64,000 bases of DNA from Gnetum montanum (GCA_015680685.1 MNCI01009304.1:302904-366903), one strand, 5' to 3'. Counted from the stretch's first letter, positions 1-13,199 are shown. The notes: generated by a model from the letters alone, not told the origin. A program made the numbers and translations.

Positions 1-2600
1 TAATGAATTCTTAAAAACATGTAAGAGATCATCTTTAAAGATGTCCCAATGTCTCTTAAAAAATTCAATAAGGAAACTGTTAAAACTTCAAGCTTTATCT
101 TCTACTAAACTAAATGTCATTTGCTTTGATTTCTTCTGCTATAATTTTTTCTTTAAGAATACTTTGATGTACTTCTCTTATAAGATGAAAAATATGTATA
201 TTAGAGGTCTAGAAGGATTCCTTACTAAAATCTTGAGAAGAAAAATAAATCACTAAAAAATTGTTAATATTCTCAAGATCTTTAATGATAAAATCCTTTA
301 TATAAAGTGATCCCATTTTAGGTACTTAACTCTTTTCTTATAAAAATTTAAAACATTTCTTGCAAGATTCATCTTCAATTTTTAGCCAAGCCATGTGACT
401 TTTAGTAAAAGTACTTTTAGCTTCAAAAGTATCCCAACATTGTTTAGCATAATAAGCTTTAGCCAAGGTTTGTTGAGTTTCAAAATCAAAAGGATTATGG
501 TATAAAAGAATTTACATTTTCTTTATAGATTCTACAAGATCTTCTTCAAATCGACTCTTATGCTTAATAATTTCTTTGGAAATCATCTAGCATAATTTTT
601 GATTCTACAAAAAGTTCATTACAACTATTCAATTTAACCAATATTACTAATAGGCTTTTTTTACATTTTATAAAGAATTCAAAATATTTTTCCTACTAGG
701 TCCTATAAACATATTAGCATTCATATGAAAAATATCATTCTTTGAAAGGATGAAGAATTAATAGCAAAGAGAAAATGCTAATAAGAAAATGATCTGACAA
801 AGTAGAATCTATATGCACGTCTACTTTCCTTGCAGGCTTCCAAAATGAAACATTAGAGATGTAAAATCTATAATGTAAAGAATAAATTTTATCATTTACT
901 TATTGATAATTATACCAAGTATAATGCTTCTCATTCAAATGAGATAAGAATAAGGATATAACATCAAAAAGAAAATATTTTTCTTTGAAATGGTACCAAT
1001 TTTCTTTTTCTTAAGAAAGATATATTAGGAGAAAGACCACCAAGTTTATATAACTGACTTTTAACCATATTAAAATTATCTCTTATAATTCAAAAATCTT
1101 TAGACAGAGATAAAAAATATTTCCAAACCTCTTATCAATATTTTGAATTATTAGGAGCATTAATATTACAAAGTATCACCTTTTTTACTATGAAAAATAA
1201 TTTAGATAGCACTTCCAAGGTTATTAAAACCATAATTTTAAAAATAATTCAATTTTATAAAATGCATTTACCAACAAAACTAATATCATGAGTTGAAATC
1301 TTAATTTTTGTTAGGAAAAGGAAACTTGGAGATAAATGTAAATCTGAAATATACTCCTTGGCAATCTTTGCTCATGACATATCAGAAAGGCCTTGAAAAT
1401 TTTATAATATAACTAACATTAAGATGGGAGGAAGGAGGCCCCCATCCTTAATTTTTCAAGCTTAGCACTTATCTCATAACCCATGTCACTAATAAGTGTA
1501 AAAGAATTATCTAATTAAAATTTTTTTGAAATAATAGTAAAAGTAGAAAGAGAACAAGGTATCTTGGGATTTTTCAATTGAAAGCAGTAGTTGTAGATCT
1601 CTTCTTTTTATGTTGCACTAAGTAAAATCCATATGCATCGATAGTTTTATTGATAGTCCTTGTTGAAAATTTTCTTCTTCTTTTTTTCCTAAAGAAGAAA
1701 TCTATTTTTTAAGAGTTTACTAGTATTTCTAAAATTAAAAGGATTAATAAAAGATTTAAAAATTGGTTGAAGAAAATTTCATTTTTGCTTGCTGAAAACT
1801 ACCATTATTTTCCTTTACTGAAAATTATTATTTCTTTTCTTCATGAACTACATTTTTTATTAAAAATATGAAAGATTCTAATAACATGGTGTTCACAACA
1901 ATAATAGCTACAACATTTTTGTAAATTATAATATATAATTTTTTAGGAAAAATAATAATTGGCATCTTTGACTTTTAATTTTGTCTTCTTTTGCCATCTA
2001 CAAAATAATATTTCTATTACACACCATCTAGTAATGTTTTTTACTCTATCTTTAGGATTGTGCTAATGTTGCCAATAATTTTACATTCGATACTTTGAAA
2101 AATAAGAGAAATATTTTTTAATTTAATCCAATAAGGAATTTTAGAATAATGGATCAAAGGTCACATTTCATTCTCAAGCAATAAAAGCATTATATTGATT
2201 GATAAAAAACTTAAAATATAATTATTTCTAAACCATTTCAAAATTCACCAATTCAATAAGTAAAAAAGATTTAGAAAAGTAGTGAGCATGTAAAATATTA
2301 ATTTTATAGCATTCAAGGATAGCCTAAATCACTGGTGTAAAATCCTTATTCAAGCAAATAAATCCAATAATTTGTAAATATATTTATATTAAAATGATAT
2401 CATTTGACAAGGATTTATATAGATCATCAAGTAAAATAAAATTGAAAGCTTTAGAATTCTTTATTGTCTCTACAATCTATGAGACATTAGTATTTTCCAT
2501 CTTCAAATCATTCCTTACAAAAAAAAAAGTTACTACAACTCTACTAGAAACCCTGGAGATCGACAAACCACTTGGAGAATTCATCATGTAATAATACCTC
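1..2600 (-). pseudogene. LINE (L1-type non-LTR retrotransposon) remnant, cut by window edge
   Basis: Reading the minus strand from right to left, the pieces follow the order of a plant L1-type LINE. At about 2050-2230 there is an ORF1 stretch resembling DUF4283 (PYWIKLKNISLIFQSIEC). At about 1890-1930 there is a damaged Cys/His-rich zinc-knuckle-like stretch. At about 780-1190 lie endonuclease pieces: YAPNN-like text, NMVKSQLYKLGGLSP, and the catalytic-His end STLSDHFLI. At 370-460 is the linker before RT (KSHMAWLKIEDESCKKCF). At 1-60 is the first RT block (FFKRHWDIFKDDLLHVFK). Stops and frameshifts occur throughout. The RT core and 3' end lie beyond the left edge. The family assignment rests on recognised motifs; no search was run. 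Confidence 0.75.
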
Positions 2601-3241
2601 CTATGTAGAAGGGTGTTGAAATCCTAAAATAATTATAATATAGGTACATCCCAAGATATATTATCTAATTAGAACTTTATAACTTAGTATTACCCATTAG
2701 AATCGATCCCATAACTTAGATCTTTCAAATTAAGTCTTACTATTAAGCTAACACCTCATTGGTACTTTGAGTTTATCTTTAAAAAATTAAAAAGCTCCTA
2801 GAAAGTACCAATGGATACATGAAAATACTCATTCTACAACATGAAAGTATATTATTAAATCAAACTTAATAATGGCATGCTAGTATAGTCAAAATATGAG
2901 AATGCAACTAAACCCATTAATCACAGTATCTAAATGACATGAACTAACTTTTTAAAACTAGAAAAATAATTTGATAATGAATTTTTATGAAAACTAAGCT
3001 TATTCATTTTACATTAAAACTTGAATGAGAAACTAGAAAAAAATCATTAAAACCTGGAAAAGCCATTTAAAACAACCATCTTCACTATGCTAAGTACTCA
3101 TGTATGTTCTAAAATATAAAAGAAAAAAGAAAAAGACTTTGTGATTTTGATTTTTATCTAAAATGACCTTATTTCAAAGATTGGCTTTGCATCAAAAGAA
3201 TAATGAGGAAATTTAATTTCAATGAATTATTAAAAACTTTC
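2601..3241. other. AT-rich spacer, nothing recognised
   Basis: No ORF, repeat boundary or RNA gene can be supported here. The last five bases (CTTTC, 3237-3241) are the left target-site duplication of element E1. Confidence 0.5.
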
Positions 3242-4364
3242 TAATGAGTGATGGAGGAACCCCTATGCCCAACCATACGAATCACAGAACACTTGTGTAA
3301 TCTAGTTAAATTCCATGGACTTTATAATTTCTAGTGCACTAGTCTTCTAGGAAGTGAACCTTGCTCTAAGGTCATTCATTGTCTTCCTGATTACACTTGT
3401 GAAGCATAATGGTATGATTAAGTGTAATCAAGGCATTTGATTTGTTTTATGATTTTGATGCACAGAAAGAGATATAGAGCAATTTAATAGCTAATTTAAT
3501 TTAACTAACTAGCTAATCTCTAACTTATCCTAACATCAGAATTTGATCCCACTTTTTGTACATGTCCTAAACCCATGTATCCACTGTTGGGTTACCAAAC
3601 ACTACACTACTGGTTGTACCAAGCAATAACGTTGTCGGGATTACCAAGTGAATATGTGTTATGCTCAAAGCTATTATACTTATGTATTTAAATTATATAG
3701 CTTATTTACTTAATCACTTAATTAGCTTAATTAATAATGAACATTGAATAAATAACTAAAAGTATTAAATGCATGAGTAANCACTACACTACTGGTTGTA
3801 CCAAGCAATAACGTTGTTGGGATTACCAAGTGAATATGTGTTATGCTCAAAGCTATTATACTTATGTATTTAAATTATATAGCTTATTTACTTAATCACT
3901 TAATTAGCTTAATTAATAATGAACATTGAATAAATAACTAAAAGTATTAAATGCATGAGTAAAATATCTAAGCTATCTAGAATGCTGCAAGGTTTATCAA
4001 GAAGCTTATCTTTATTGCCATACACATTTTCGTGCTCATGTACAATAATGCTCGAATAAAGATCCATACACTCAATGAATCTTGCTATGGGAACTCAAGA
4101 AAAATTATTCTAACTTTCAAATAGACAAGCTATAAGAGCTCTACTACTACTATCAATTGTATTCTCATAAACACAGCTGAAAGCTCGTATTTATAATTTT
4201 TGCTCTAGGGCTACGTCGATGAGCCACCTTCAACATAGCAAACGCTACATCAATGCAACCCCATCGACAAGGCAACATCATGTAAATGGGGTCCTATTGA
4301 TGGGGGCTTTTTGACAAGGTCACATCAATGGGGGCCTATTGATGTGACACATTAACATTCATCA
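3242..4364 (-). repeat. E1 left (3') LTR
   Basis: It aligns with 15756-16693. In plus orientation it starts TAATGAGTG (ancestrally TGATGAG) and ends TTCATCA. A TATA-like box reading TTATAAATACGAG on the minus strand sits near 4185-4197. A cluster of short repeats built on CATCGAC/CATCAATG words lies upstream of it (4205-4364). The apparent 1123-bp length is inflated: 3600-3780 is repeated almost exactly at 3782-3962 across a single N, so the true LTR is about 940 bp. Confidence 0.85.
3600..3962. other. Unmerged contig overlap (direct duplication around single N at 3781)
   Basis: About 181 bases before and after the lone N are identical except for one C/T difference. The other LTR of the same element contains this stretch once. 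This is best read as two overlapping contig ends that the assembler placed side by side. Confidence 0.85.
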
Positions 4365-4559
4365 TAAGTGAAAACTCATCCTTGAGTTCTTTTACAAAGT
4401 TGGGAAGGTATGTGATTATTAACTGACTCTTAACAAAACAAAACAAACAAAATTGAAACAACTAAGTTCCCAAGTGTATAGATCAACACATTATAAAATT
4501 GTGGTGTTCATGACATAAAACTAAACACCATGGGCATGACTCTACAAAAATTTGGACAA

Positions 4560-7430
4560 CTCATCATCTGATGGTGTGAAGATGGTGGAGAAGATCAAAC
4601 AGTCCCAGGAAATGGTGGCTTCTGAGGCTCTAAAGGACTTTTGCATGTAGCTGAGGCAGTTGTGGTTATCCTGCTATAGCTGCAACCTCTAGTGGAAGGA
4701 AAAAGACATCAAGTAATGCCTTCATCTTCTTCTCCTTACTCCAAGGATCATTCATGGTCCATGCAACATCACCAATGTCAACTAGAATGGGGACATCTTG
4801 TGGACAGGGCATTATTGGGAACATCTCTTTTATGTTGACAAGCCAGCTAGCAAACTATTTGCATTTAATGTCGAATGCCTTGACTATGTTTTGAAACTCA
4901 TGGTAGTCATTCATCCTTCTAGCTAGGTTCTCGACAGTTGATTGTTGGTCCATGAATTATGATTTGAGAACCTCTAATTTAGTGTTAGCCACTACAAGCT
5001 TGTATATGGCCTCATATAGTAAGTATGAGCCACCTACTTCTCTAACTCAAACCATGGTTGTCTGATAGTCAACATGGCCAGATTTTCATAATAGAGATTA
5101 GCAAGCTCCATATACTTTGTCATCTCCTCAATTTGCAACTCCTTCATGTAGATTTCTATTTTGTTGTAGGCATCAATCCCATCAACAATGGGTTGCCACA
5201 AATCTTTTCCTTGTTGGAGTTGCTGGAGGGTCTCATTTACCTTTGCCTTTGCTAGCTGTATGTGCTTCTCATTTACTTCCTTCTATATACTAACCTATTC
5301 TCTGTAATGGTTCTTAAACCTCTTAAACTTAGGAGCCTCCAATTTTGAGGTAGCTACCTCAATTGTAGTTTTCTAGTGAAGGGTGCAAACTTCCTCCATA
5401 GAGAGATTCCCATACTCTACTACCAATCTCCTCACTTCTGTGTTTGCTCTAGCCAGCTACTCCTACTATTGATAGATAAAAGCTATTAACTATTTCTTGT
5501 GTGCATCAACATTTTGTAGGCGATGATTCTCTATTGTCAATTAGACATTCTCCTGATGGGTCTAATCCAAGGCCTTCTATATCTTGTGCTATGTTGCCTC
5601 TAGCAAGGATCAATAGAATATTTCCATCTCCATTTCACCCTCAACCACTTTCACTTTGATGTGAAGCTACTGCATAGCTTCATCTCTTGTTAGTGGTGGG
5701 TTGAGAAATGTGGGGTTAGCAATCTAGGCTCTCAGTTTGGCAAATTCCATAGCCAAGCATTCATTCCACTCGGCTATTTCAAGTTGTCGCTCCAATATGA
5801 TATTTTTTCCTCTTACCTCTAGCAACTTAGACTGGGTTGTAGTGATGTTATCCAAAAGGTCAAGGACATCCAAAAGAGGTTGTCTGGTTCTCACTAGTTG
5901 GTCCAGTAGCTCTTCATGATATGCTACATTTATTCTACTACTTGTGGTTCCTATAGACATCTGCACATATTTGAGTATAGTGAGGTCTAGTACAAATGTT
6001 GCAAGTACTTGAAAGTCTTAGCAATATAGTCAAAAATAACTTTTGCTACTATCTCCTATCGTTGGTGCTACATCATTAGTATAGTTGATCCTTCACCCTC
6101 CTTCAAGCACACTGAGAAGGTTGTAGTGTTCCTAGAAATTTCTAGGAGTGATTGCTATTCTGCAAGATATACTGTGACCTCTCTAGCATTCAAATTTAAC
6201 CTCGTAGGTAGTTGCATTCTTTGGGTTAAGAAAATAGGTCCATCCTCACTCATCAAAATGACTATTTAGGCCACCTCATTAAGGTGACAAATGGCTAGTC
6301 TATATACAGATGGGTCACTGCCACTCATGCCTACTCTTTACTCTTATTCACTCAATAGCCATTCTCTATATTCATGTAATCATTGGGTGATGGCAATAAT
6401 GTCTAGAACTATTTTCTAAGTGACAGGTGGGGGTGTTCACTACTCCTCTTCTTGAATTATGATTGTAGGTATTTTATCTTTCATCATTTCCACGTAGCTA
6501 GCAACTGAAATAATTCTAACATTGTTGTTGATGTAACAAACTATCCCTCTTCTTTGATAGATTTTTTTGATGAGGCATGGAAAGGAGAGTGCCTTTCTTC
6601 CATGTTCATTTTATTTAAATTGCTACTCCATCTCTAGATAGATTAGCTACAAAAGGTTGATTAGGAATCTTCCACTCAAAGCAATGCATGTTTGAGTAGT
6701 GAAGGCGATGATTTTGCTAGGCCTCACTGTGGGATTCAGGTGGAAGGTCACAATCTTGTAACAAATCCTCTTTGCTAGTGTGAGGGCATCAAACTCCTTG
6801 TGTTCAACACCATAGTACCTTTGCATCAATTCCTTCTTAATACTAGGATCTACCTACATCAAGATCTCAATAAGGCTCACCCCTATTTCAATCAAGCACT
6901 GCAGCAATGGCCCATGCTAAGTAGAACACTAAGATTTCCTTGATCTTCACTATTTCTCAAGGCTACATGTTATTCCATAACAAAAACGTGTCTCCCATGT
7001 ATCACTCCCCCATAGGAAGTGATGATTGGCCTCATGAAAGAGGCCTTCAGTTGGTCCTACACTTCTCTTGATGCGTGCTTCAAGAAAGGACCAAAGTTTA
7101 ACTCAATGAGCACCGATTTTTGGATCTTCCTTGATTTGATTTGATTCAAGTGTGTCTTTGTTAAGGTCACTTTAAGGTTAGGTGGTTGTGTAGGTGCATC
7201 ATCCTAATGGCAATGTTTTGTTGCTATTGCTGCTAGTTCTAGAATCTATCTAATAGATTCCACTTCTGCCTCCTCCCTAAGAAGACCTATGGCATGGGTT
7301 GCAAGTGGTTCTTCTTGGGGCTATTCTTGGCCTCTTCCTATTTTAGGCCATTTTCCCTTGGTTTGGATTGTCCTGCTTCTTTTGTGTTCCTTTTGGTGCT
7401 ATCTACGGTTACAACACATTCATGGATTAG
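4560..7430 (-). pseudogene. E1 extra ORF (env position), coiled-coil protein remnant
   Basis: On the minus strand, between integrase and the 3' LTR, a long degraded reading frame can be followed from about 7430 down to about 4560. The N-terminal half is Lys/Pro/Thr-rich (TQPPNLKVTLTKTHLNQI). The middle part (about 7000-6550) has blocks such as RICYKIVTFHLNPTVRPSK and RKALSFPCLIKKIYQRRGI, which resemble the plant-transposon-protein/ATHILA ORF families (PF20167/PF03078-like). The C-terminal half (5966-5100) is rich in Leu/Glu/Lys heptads (NIILERQLEIAEWNECL), which predicts a coiled coil. The position matches the env-like ORF of Athila elements, but I see no signal peptide or membrane span, so function is unknown. 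Elements E2 and E3 lack this block. Confidence 0.6.
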
Positions 7431-8100
7431 TAAATGTAATATGTAACTTTAAATTTTTAAGTACATTTTCTCATTAGTTAGCTAGTTACACTTTAGCTAA
7501 GGTTGGACCATGGTAGATTGATTATTTTATTAATTATTTATTATAATTGTCACCAAAGCTCATTGGAAAGGTTTAACTCTCGTAATTTAGTGTTTAATAG
7601 TTGATTTTTTAGGTAGACCTTTGTGGGAGTTAGAAAAACCATGAAAAATTTTCTCAAAAAATGGTACATTTGTGGTCCCCGTAATGAAGAGCTTACCTCT
7701 AGAAGAATGGATGAATTTGGATAAATGGTTTGTGAGTTATGGGCTCTAGAAAGTTATGGGCTTATAAAAATTGAAAAACTCATCTGATGTTTATGAAAAA
7801 ATGTAAAATTTTCTAAGTGAAGTCATGCATATTTATACTATTTTTCCCTTACGTCAATGGGTCCCTATATACGAGGCCTTGTATATGGGTCTACTCCATA
7901 GATGGGGCCTGTATATAGGACCCATCGACCAAAATTTTCAAAGTTGAATATCTCAAGAAATATAAGGAATTTTTCAATGAAATTTGGATCCATGAAATCC
8001 TAGAAAATCCTAGAAAATCCAAGAATATAATAAAATCTTTGAAGAGCATCTTTGAAAGCTCAAGAATTGAAATTTTTTATGGAGAACATATTGGATGAAA
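7431..8100. other. E1-specific non-coding insert
   Basis: E2 and E3 are continuous across the point where E1 carries this stretch of roughly 550 bases. It contains words such as GGGTCCCTATA and CCCATCGACC near 7855-7930 that resemble the U3 repeats of the E1 LTR. No ORF or family is recognised. Confidence 0.4.
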
Positions 8101-8149
8101 AAAATATGTAAAGGAGCACATGGTCAGATGTGGAAGATGGATGTACGAA

Positions 8150-9480
8150 AGATTCTAGTTGTGATAATGTCTAGGGATAAGGTACTTAACAAATATGACC
8201 AAGGGATATGCAAGTGGATCCTCCCCATAGTAGGCACATTCCCTTTTTTCCCTTGCATAACCTCAACCTAAGGAGTCTGTGGGCCCTTGAGGTGACTAAT
8301 GGTCAATGGAAGTTAAGGACCAAAACCCAAAGATTCTACCTAAGAATTCAAATATGTCAGACCAAGACATGAAATCAAGAACATGGACACTCACAATGAG
8401 GTTAGTTATGGACAACATAAATGGATGATGAAGAAGGTGGAATGGAATTCCAAACTAAGGTCATAAGAAGTCCCTTGTGGAGTTCATGTTTAAAATGACC
8501 TAAGAAGATCCATTCTTAGTCCAGACCAAAACCAACCTCTTTCAATGACTTTGCATTACCAATCCAAGACCAATCCACCCCCTTGAGATATAAGAGTGCT
8601 CCCACAAAACCAACCACCATTCCATAAAGAAAAGAAAGAAAAGTAGAAAGTGAGAGAGAACCTTAGTTATAGAAGGCCTTTAGGCATGGGTACATGTCTT
8701 TCTAGTCCCATAACCAATGCTTGTAGCCCATTTATTTGTCTATGGGGTGTGCTTTGAATTTCCATCATGTTGTTTTTTTTTCTTTTTTTTTCTTGGATTT
8801 TTGAATGGGAACCACACCATGTAAATACCTTATTTGACTTCCTATTAGTGGTTGGAATATAATAGTAATAAGTCCATGAAAAACACACAAGAACTCAAGT
8901 AAGTAGAAGAGTACAAAGAGTATTGAGTCCCCTTGAAGTCATATCGTATTCAAACCTTTGAATCCTTCCCAATTCTAGAAACTACCCAAGTCACAAATTT
9001 ATTAAAGATTTCTTTATTGAAAGGGACCTCAAACTTCCAAAATAAGAAAAACCATAGTGTTTTTGGATGGGTGGATGATCTGGACTCACTGCTTGATCCA
9101 TGAAAAAGAAACAATGACTAAGTCATCCATACAAAAATTTAAAAATAGAAACCAAACATTGGCAAATCAAAAACATAAAGCAGAAACCACTATTACTAAC
9201 AACCACAACACCACTATGTCCTATTAGCAATAAAGCACTTTTTACTAGCAAAAAATTGAAAATCACACTCAAACAAAACAAAGTAAAATATATAAGAAAT
9301 TGTAAAATATCCAATAAAGATTCAAATGTACTAACGACGGTGTAAAAATAAGAAAAATTTTGAAAATCAAAATATTGTAAAATAAATAAATTACAAAATC
9401 AAAAAAGTGAAAAACAAAAAATTAGAATAATTGAGGAGCCATATGGATGATTAGCATGAATGGCCATCTCCCCCATGATT
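8150..9480 (-). other. E1 conserved 3' block between integrase and LTR
   Basis: This block is clearly alignable with 23250-24660 (E2) and 36380-37740 (E3). It includes the recognisable stretches ATGCAAGTGGGTCCTTCC-like at 23320/36450 (8210 here), and AACCACACCATG at 8809, 23866 and 37024. It contains no open frame. On the minus strand a degraded frame is suggested near 8600-8150, but the evidence for protein coding is weak. Confidence 0.6.
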
Positions 9481-9699
9481 GATATGGAAGGAGGATATTT
9501 GAGAGATGAAACAAGGTTGTCCATCCATTAAGGTATTTGTTGTACTAGCTTGCTTTGGCTTCACTTGTTGGATGTTGACCAACTACTGTTTATCTGGGCT
9601 TTTAGGTTTGTATATGATCATGACCCCATAAGAAAAGGTTTTCTCAATTATAAAAGGTCCCTCCCACAACATTTGAAATTTTTTTTCTAAGGTACAGGT

Positions 9700-10760
9700 A
9701 TGGGATTCCAATAAAGAACCTTATCTCCTAATTGAGATTTTACTTTCCATATTCTTAGGTTATGTCATTTTTTATTGAATGCCTTGTGCACTTCATTCAA
9801 GGATAGGGCCAATAATCAATTTTTCTCTATCACATTGACATTGATCAATCTTTCTTTCTGGGCTAGAGTTAGGTCAAGATTCAAGTCACAAGTTGTTAAG
9901 AGTGTACAAAGCTTAGATTGAATTGGAAGTATTGGAAGCTTTTTGTACACTAACTCATGGGAAGAGTAGCCAATACGGAGTTTCCATGTTGATGGTAGGC
10001 CAATAGGGCATCATTGAGTTTTGTGCTCCAATCTCTCCTATACTTTCTTGTGTTCCTTTTTATGATCTTTGTAACCTCCAAGTTAGTTACCTTTGCTTGA
10101 CCATTGGCTTGGGGGTGATAGGATGTTGTTAATTTATGTTCGACCCCCAAGCGTTGCATTAAATTTCTAAAAGTGGCACATGTAAAATGAGTTCCATTGT
10201 CAAAAATTAGTGCACATAGCACTCTAAACATGTTTACAACATTTTGTTGTACAAATCTAGTAGCAATGGATGATGTACAATCAGTGACATTTGCTACTTC
10301 TACACATTTGGTGCAGTAGTCGACTACTTTGATAATGTATGCCTTTTTGTTAGACATGGGTGTGATGGGATCCATGAAGCCTATGCCCCATATGTCAAAG
10401 GGTTCTAGTGGTTGAATCCACTGTTGATGATCCTTCACTCACATGGTCATCCCACCATCTCGTTGACAACATTCACAAGAAAAAACAAATTGGTGAATGT
10501 CCTTGAATATTGTAGGCTAGTAGTTTCTTGTCATCATGATTTTTATGCCCATGCATATCCCTACATAGTGGCCTCCACAAAGACCTTCATGAGGATCTTG
10601 AAGAACATGCAATTACTCTACATTAGGGACACACCAACAAACCAAGCCATTAGCACACACCTTGTAAAGGTGTCCATTGATTTCCATGAAGTACTTTGCT
10701 AGATGAAGAAACTATTATCTCTTCTTGAAGTCAAAATTCTATGGCATCTCTTGAGTAAGA
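9700..10760 (-). pseudogene. E1 integrase (pol C-terminal part), degraded
   Basis: The minus-strand frame 10438-9950 holds the integrase core. It has the first Asp in VVDYCTK, the second Asp in IFDNGTHF, and the HPQANGQ segment that normally precedes the catalytic Glu. Here the expected AEV is AKV, so the Glu has become Lys. Upstream (about 10600-10740) a damaged zinc-binding region with HEGLCGGHY-like text is visible, as in other Ty3/gypsy integrases. The product would insert element cDNA into the chromosome; with stops before and after and the Glu lost, this copy cannot. Confidence 0.85.
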
Positions 10761-12200
10761 AGGTAAATGATGATGCCATCATACCATTTTGTTTCTATGG
10801 GCACTTGTTCATTTATGACTTCAATAAAGAGGGGTTCATCTGAAAATTGATCAAAGAGTAGACTCTTACTCTATTTATTATCCCATCTTAATCAAGAGAG
10901 ATGATCAGTGATCACATTCTCAGTCCCTTTCCGATCTACCATTGTGAGATCAAATTCCTACAAGATCACAAGCCATGCTATGATACAAGGCTCACCATCA
11001 ACTTGTTCATCAAGAAGCGAATGGCACTGTGGTTTTGTGTGCACAAATACTTTATAACCAAACACATAGTGCCTAAAGTTTTCAAGAGCATACACCACTA
11101 CCATTAATTCTTTCTTAGTTTTCGTGTAATTCAATTATGCATAAACAATTCTTTAGCTCACTCAGTGATGTAGTATGGATGTTTCTTATTGTCCAAGTGC
11201 ACAAGCATATCTCCCAAGGCATAATTAGATGCATTTGTCATTATGTGGAATGGTGTAGATAGGCTGGTGCCTGTAGAGTTGAAGTTTCTATGAGTTTCTC
11301 CTTTAGTAGTCAAAATGAATGTTCACACTCTTTGGTCCAAATAAATGGAGCATCCTTCTTTGTAATCTCAACCAATGGTTTTGCAATCCTATAGAAATTC
11401 TCTATGAAATGCTGATAGTAACCAGTGTGTCCAGGGAATGATCTAACATCTTTGACTATCTCTGGTTGGCGTGTAATTCCTTAGATGACCCTTATCTTTT
11501 CTAGGTCTTCCTCAATCCTTGCATGAGTAATTCTATGCCCTAATACTATGCCTTCCTTAACAATTATATGGATTTTCTGCCAATTGATCCTAAGGTTTTT
11601 TTCAACACATCTTTTTAGTACCTACTCAAGGTGATCCAAGGCTTACTCAAATGTAGCTCCATAGGTAAAGAAGTCATCCATGAAGACTTCTATCCCACTA
11701 CCAATTTGTTGCTAAAAAATACTAAGGACCAAGCATTGAAATGTTGCAAGGGCATTACATAGACCAATAACATCTTACAATATGCAATAGTCCCCTAGGG
11801 ACTCATGAATGTTGTCTTGCCCTAATCTTCTAGCACATTTTGGATTTTGTTATAGCCACTATAACCACCTAAGAAGCTATAATATCAATGCCCAAATATG
11901 GTGTTCAACACTTGATACACAAATGGCAATGGAAAATGATCTTTAAATGTTGCCATATTCAATAGCCTTAAGTTTATGCAAACCCCCCACTTACCACCTT
12001 TCTTTGGCACAATTATGAGAGGGATAGACCACTCAATATTTGTAAAGGGATAGATAAGCACTTCCTTAAGGAGTTGTTCTATTTCCTCCTTAATGATCTA
12101 TTTCATTTTGGAATTTAGCCACCTCTATAGTTTCCTTCTTGGCTTCATGGTCAAGTCAGTGTAGATGCAATGCTAGCATATCCTTGGATCGATTGCTGTT
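10760..12200 (-). pseudogene. E1 reverse transcriptase / RNase H, degraded
   Basis: Several minus-strand frames show Ty3/gypsy RT blocks: EIEQLLKEVLIYP, IVPKKGGKWGVCINLRLLN, ATFKDHFPLPFVYQVL (about 12090-11920), and the thumb/connection text SWLLSAFHREFL near 11400-11450. RNase H traces continue to about 10800. Multiple stops and frameshifts interrupt it. E2 (24730-25640) and E3 (39100-40209) contain the same region. It would copy element RNA into cDNA using the tRNA-Asp primer. Confidence 0.8.
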
Positions 12201-12559
12201 AGTTCAAGATATGATCAAGAAAAGGTTGTTGGCCACTCCTTCACAACCTACAATAACTTATCTTTTTGTTTAAGAGCAAGATTTGCATTAACTATGACTA
12301 GCTTACCATTTTTTAAAAAATACATACTCCATGCTAATTAATAGAGTTCTAAATTATAGGGGCTTTTAAAATTTTTAGGGATTTTCAACTCTCCCTAGCA
12401 TGTATCATCATCTTCTTCATCGAACAGTTGGCAATGAATATGCTCAAGTTTATCCATGCTTTTGACATAAGCACATGTTAGCCTCTTAGTAGGTTCCATG
12501 CATATTGTGCTACTATTAGAGTCAACTGTTAGCCACTGGGTACCCTCCTATTTTGTGGC

Positions 12560-13175
12560 TATTGTGTTCAGGTACCTTTGTATATCTATTTCATGTGCAC
12601 ACTAATAACACGTTTTAATGTATGTACTTTTGATAGATTATATTTTCTACATGCAATTGCACTCGTTATCATTGTACGCAATGCATGGAACACACTTCTT
12701 CTCTAAACATCCAAATTAATTTTCCTTGGAGATTTCCAAGGAGAGGTTCCTTATACCCATACATGCATCTACTATACTTAACCAAGCCCTTCCCATAATG
12801 ATGGGAAAGTCACCTTTATAGTTTTCAACCTTGATGACCAAAAAATTGGTAGGATAGGATCACCCACAAACTGTGATCATACTATTCTTTACTAATCCTA
12901 AAGTAATAGTGATTAATTAGTCTACCAATTTAAATAGATGTTGCTCTTCTTAAGATGTGGTAGGTTCTAGGCCTTGTACATGTCATGGAAGATGAGATTG
13001 ACACTAGAACCGAAATCAAGAAGAGCCTTGCATGGCTCATGTCCAGAAATTTGCAAGTAAATGAGAGGACTTCCAAGGTTAGATATTTTCATGGGAAGAT
13101 TACCAATCTTAATCCAATCTGAAATAGCATGAGTTAACATCACACTATAGATCTGAGGTGGCACTTGGTTTGAAG
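12560..13175 (-). pseudogene. E1 aspartic protease region, degraded
   Basis: The minus-strand frame 13164-12967 reads PCKALLDFGSSVNLIFHDMY, an Athila-type retropepsin active-site stretch with LLDFGSSVN in place of the usual LLDLGASVN form. The downstream flap and C-terminal part (about 12960-12740) is frameshifted but matches the better preserved E2 copy at 26373-26065 (PIIMGRAWLSTIDAKMAIRD). It would cleave the Gag-Pol polyprotein. Confidence 0.75.
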
Positions 13176-13199
13176 GGTACTAGAATGTGTTTGATGTAG

